Shown: positions 61,733 through 64,000 of the stretch, piece by piece
Layout: each line of letters opens with the position of its first letter
How positions within the stretch are numbered: position 1 is the first letter of the stretch
Position numbers and translations under genes: made by a program
Assembly: GCF_016918075.2 (NCBI RefSeq)
Contig: NZ_JAERPS020000007.1
Span: forward strand, 1-64,000
Length of the DNA: 64,000 nt
Origin: Rheinheimera maricola
Lineage (GTDB): Bacteria > Pseudomonadota > Gammaproteobacteria > Enterobacterales > Alteromonadaceae
Direction of reading: 5' to 3'
The notes under the pieces: model-generated
Databases searched by the model: none
Told to the model about the DNA's origin: nothing
The model's input: the letters and a program-made list of their open reading frames with translations, nothing else

Positions 61733-63217
61733 ATGCAAACTGTGCGTAAAGTAGTCATTTTAGGCGGCGGCACTTCGGGTTGGATAGCTGCAGCACTGTT
61801 AAAGAAAGTGTTGGGCGCAACCATAGACATTGAACTGGTGGAATCTGAAACCATTGGTACTGTTGGGGTAGGTGAAGCCACAATTCCGCCGATCCGATTA
61901 TTAAATAATGTGCTGGGTATTAACGAAGCCGAGTTTCTACGCGAAACCAAAGCCACCATTAAACTGGCGATTAAATTTGAAAACTGGCGGGTGCCGGGCG
62001 AAGGCTATTTTCATACCTTTGGCGCGCCGGGTAAAAGCCTGGCTTTTTGCCAGTTCCATCACTTGTGGCAACGGGCGCGGCAGTTAGGTGATACCACCTC
62101 ACTGTGGCAATACGATTTAAATTATCTGTGTGCACAAAGTGGCAAATTTGCGCCCATCACCGCCAAAGATACCGTGCTAGAGCTGCCGTATGCCTATCAC
62201 TTTGACGCTGGCTTGTATGCGCTGTATTTGCGCAAGCTGAGTGAGCAAATGGGTGTGGTGCGTACCGAGGGCCTGGTCAGCGAGGTGATGCAACATCCAA
62301 GTGGCGATATTCGCTGTCTGGTATTAGATGGCGGCCGTGAGGTAAGTGGCGACTTATTTATTGACTGCTCAGGCTTTCGTGGCCTGTTAATTCAGCAAAA
62401 GCTGGGTACCGGCTATGAAGACTGGAGCCATTGGTTGCCGTGTGACCGGGCCGTAGCAGTGCCGTCGGAACGCTTTGAACACACTCTGCCCTATACCCGC
62501 TCTATAGCACACAGTGCAGGCTGGCAATGGCGCATTCCTTTGCAGCACCGCAACGGCAATGGCCTGGTGTACAGCAGCGCGCATTACACTGAGCAGCAAG
62601 CCGCCGATATCCTGCTGGCTAACCTCGATAGCAAAGCGTTGGCAGAGCCCAAATTTATTCAGTTTAAAACCGGCCGGCGGCGTAAACAGTGGCAGCGCAA
62701 TGTGGTGTCGGTTGGCTTATCCAGCGGTTTCCTCGAGCCGTTGGAGTCGACCAGTATTCATTTAATTCAGTCTGCAGTGGTCCGTTTGCTACAGCTGTTT
62801 CCGCATCAGGGCATAGTGCCGTCGCAAGTGGCAGAATATAATCGTCAGTCACAGCTCGAGTTTGAGCAAATCCGCGATTTTATCATCCTGCATTATCATG
62901 TTAACCAGCGTAACGACAGCCAGTTCTGGCGCGACATGCAGCAAATGGACATTCCGGATAGTTTGCAGCGAAAAATACAACTCTTCGCTGAAAACGGAAG
63001 TTTATTCCGTGATCAAAACGATTTGTTTCTGGAAAGCTCCTGGCTGCAGGTGATGCTGGGGCAGGGCATTATGCCGAAAGACTACCATCCTATCGCTAAC
63101 AGTTTCAGTGAGCAAAAACTGAAAGATATGCTGGCGCAGCTACGAGCTATTAAGCAAGAGCCGCTGAGTAAACTACCGACACATGATGAGTTCTTGCGTA
63201 AAGTGTGCGGGCAATAA
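61733..63217 (+). CDS. Tryptophan-halogenase-family flavoprotein
   Basis: A 494-residue FAD-dependent halogenase-family protein. FAD motif GGGTSGW at 11-17; IKFENW with Lys81, aligned with the catalytic lysine of PrnA; W264-Q-W266-R-I268-P269, the WxWxIP signature; and GFLEPLEST with the conserved glutamate. All key residues of flavin-dependent halogenases are thus present. In many marine bacteria such genes follow maltodextrin-type TonB receptors, as here; their real substrate is unknown and a sugar-pathway role may not involve halogenation. ATG 61733 has AGG 7 bp upstream. Confidence 0.9.
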   Translation: MQTVRKVVILGGGTSGWIAAALLKKVLGATIDIELVESETIGTVGVGEATIPPIRLLNNVLGINEAEFLRETKATIKLAIKFENWRVPGEGYFHTFGAPGKSLAFCQFHHLWQRARQLGDTTSLWQYDLNYLCAQSGKFAPITAKDTVLELPYAYHFDAGLYALYLRKLSEQMGVVRTEGLVSEVMQHPSGDIRCLVLDGGREVSGDLFIDCSGFRGLLIQQKLGTGYEDWSHWLPCDRAVAVPSERFEHTLPYTRSIAHSAGWQWRIPLQHRNGNGLVYSSAHYTEQQAADILLANLDSKALAEPKFIQFKTGRRRKQWQRNVVSVGLSSGFLEPLESTSIHLIQSAVVRLLQLFPHQGIVPSQVAEYNRQSQLEFEQIRDFIILHYHVNQRNDSQFWRDMQQMDIPDSLQRKIQLFAENGSLFRDQNDLFLESSWLQVMLGQGIMPKDYHPIANSFSEQKLKDMLAQLRAIKQEPLSKLPTHDEFLRKVCGQ

Positions 63218-63256
63218 GCTTTGGCACAAATGCGTAATGAATTTTTGCTTTGGAAA

Positions 63257-63276
63257 AGGCTGCCATATGGCAGCCT
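63257..63276. terminator. Terminator of the LuxR-type gene
   Basis: AGGCTGCCAT / ATGGCAGCCT is a perfect 20-bp palindrome; on the minus strand it is followed by TTTTCC. It ends the converging LuxR-type transcript and may also serve the halogenase. Confidence 0.7.
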
Positions 63277-63281
63277 ATCTG

Positions 63282-64000
63282 TTAAGTGTATTTTGTCAGC
63301 GCCATCATTAACTGTCGTTGATTTTTAATACCCATTTTCCGATAAACAGCTAGCAGTTGAGATTTTACCGTATTGAAAGACAAGCTATGTTGCTCAGCGA
63401 CCTCCTGCAAACTCCCTCCATTATATAATCCTTGAATGGTACGTAGCTCTTTGGCTGATAGGGAAAACTCTTCAGCAAAAAGAGACCAGCAGGGTACAGC
63501 ATCTGCTATCAGCTCCAGCACGCAGCAAGTCTTAGAAAAATCGTTGCCAGCAGTGACGCCATCTATTGGATAGCCTCTTAACATTACCACATTATCACCT
63601 GAGCTAAGTCTGATAGCTGACGGTTCTGGCGAACTGGCACTAAGCCAGCTTAATGTTGAATCGACAAAGTTTCGTAGTGCTGCCGTATGAGATGCTTGCT
63701 TGCAGGTCAGAGTACTATTGATATGCAATATACTTTGCTTCGTTAACATGTTTTCAGCCTTTTGACTTACAGCCAATACGTTCATTTTTTCGTCTACCGC
63801 AATTAATGCATAAGGCGTGTGAGTCAAAATCGTGTGGTACAAAGACAACTGCTGCTGTTGCCTTAATAATTTGTGATACATATAAAATGCACGATTAAAA
63901 TGTGGTACTAGCTGTTTCATCAACGCCAAGTCATCACTTGAATAGTCGTCGCATTGTTTATTCCGGTTTAACACAACAAAGGAGTTCAATTGTCCAGTTC
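63282..64000 (-). CDS. LuxR-type transcriptional regulator, partial at window edge
   Basis: The open frame runs off the right edge, so only the C-terminal 235 or more residues are seen. A region of about 160 residues (TGQLNSFVVLNRN..., LIAVDEKMNVLAVSQKAENML resembling a PAS-like sensor) is followed by a LuxR DNA-binding domain: EEFSLSAKELRTIQGLYNGGSLQEVAEQHSLSFNTVKSQLLAVYRKMGIKNQRQLMMAL. A terminator follows the gene. The ligand and N-terminus are unknown. Its position after the halogenase may link it to that locus or be incidental. Confidence 0.85.
   Translation of the reverse strand, partial: TGQLNSFVVLNRNKQCDDYSSDDLALMKQLVPHFNRAFYMYHKLLRQQQQLSLYHTILTHTPYALIAVDEKMNVLAVSQKAENMLTKQSILHINSTLTCKQASHTAALRNFVDSTLSWLSASSPEPSAIRLSSGDNVVMLRGYPIDGVTAGNDFSKTCCVLELIADAVPCWSLFAEEFSLSAKELRTIQGLYNGGSLQEVAEQHSLSFNTVKSQLLAVYRKMGIKNQRQLMMALTKYT

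Noticed and set aside
1..64000. CRISPR arrays, tRNA or rRNA genes
   Set aside because: None seen: no regularly spaced repeats beyond the left-edge pair and no cloverleaf or rRNA signatures noticed while reading; a tRNA scan would settle it.

Overview
The window looks like chromosomal DNA of a marine or freshwater gammaproteobacterium of the Alteromonadales/Chromatiaceae type, with Rheinheimera, Arsukibacterium or Alishewanella as the nearest guesses. This is inferred from gene content: GreB, OmpR-EnvZ, NRAMP, IlvIH, CnoX, SpeA-SpeE, two large TonB-dependent receptors, a PEP-CTERM protein, a ChiA-type chitinase, and a maltodextrin-type receptor beside a tryptophan-halogenase-like protein. GC content looks moderate. 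I saw no rRNA, tRNA, CRISPR array or complete insertion sequence.

Layout. 0-5.2 kb: chemoreceptor, greB, a small lipoprotein, ompR-envZ. 5.2-8.0 kb: a lipoprotein subtilase with a P domain, followed by a small secreted protein that looks like its external chaperone. 8.3-12.3 kb: five overlapping minus-strand genes (His-rich membrane protein, ketosynthase III-like enzyme, haem-oxygenase-fold diiron protein, unknown protein, alpha/beta hydrolase). This tightly coupled cluster is the best candidate for an undescribed pathway; it lies just downstream of an amino acid permease. 13.8-21.8 kb: an envelope-stress island with CsbD, BON, GGDEF, DUF4398/OmpA, a YqjD-YqjE fusion, a YqjK-like protein, an Lmo0937-type miniprotein and two Crp/Fnr regulators, one broken by an in-frame stop. 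Related TGTGCGC-type sites recur between these genes.

21.8-33 kb: GNAT protein, an NRAMP-like carrier without the usual metal-binding motif, a periplasmic binding-like protein, ilvIH with a degenerate second copy of the ilvH 3' end 1.6 kb downstream, cnoX, a two-component pair and a methyltransferase. 33-39 kb: MscS-like channel, two tandem acyltransferases, and divergent speA and speE. 39-47.7 kb: DUF4124 proteins, a TonB receptor, an OmpA lipoprotein, proB, a short GlpD-like oxidoreductase, and argA with a possible ARG box. 47.9-49.7 kb: a membrane protein gene and a chitinase gene that run tail to tail into each other, both apparently missing their 3' ends, as expected from a deletion. A LacI-type operator remains upstream of the chitinase.

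50-58.4 kb: YjfL-YjfM-YjfC-like operon, M13 metallopeptidase, PEP-CTERM protein, and an AraC-malQ pair. 58.4-63.2 kb: two perfect TACGTA-centred palindromes between the AraC-malQ operon and a divergent TonB receptor-halogenase pair, suggesting one alpha-glucan locus under a LacI-type repressor. The right edge cuts a LuxR-type regulator.
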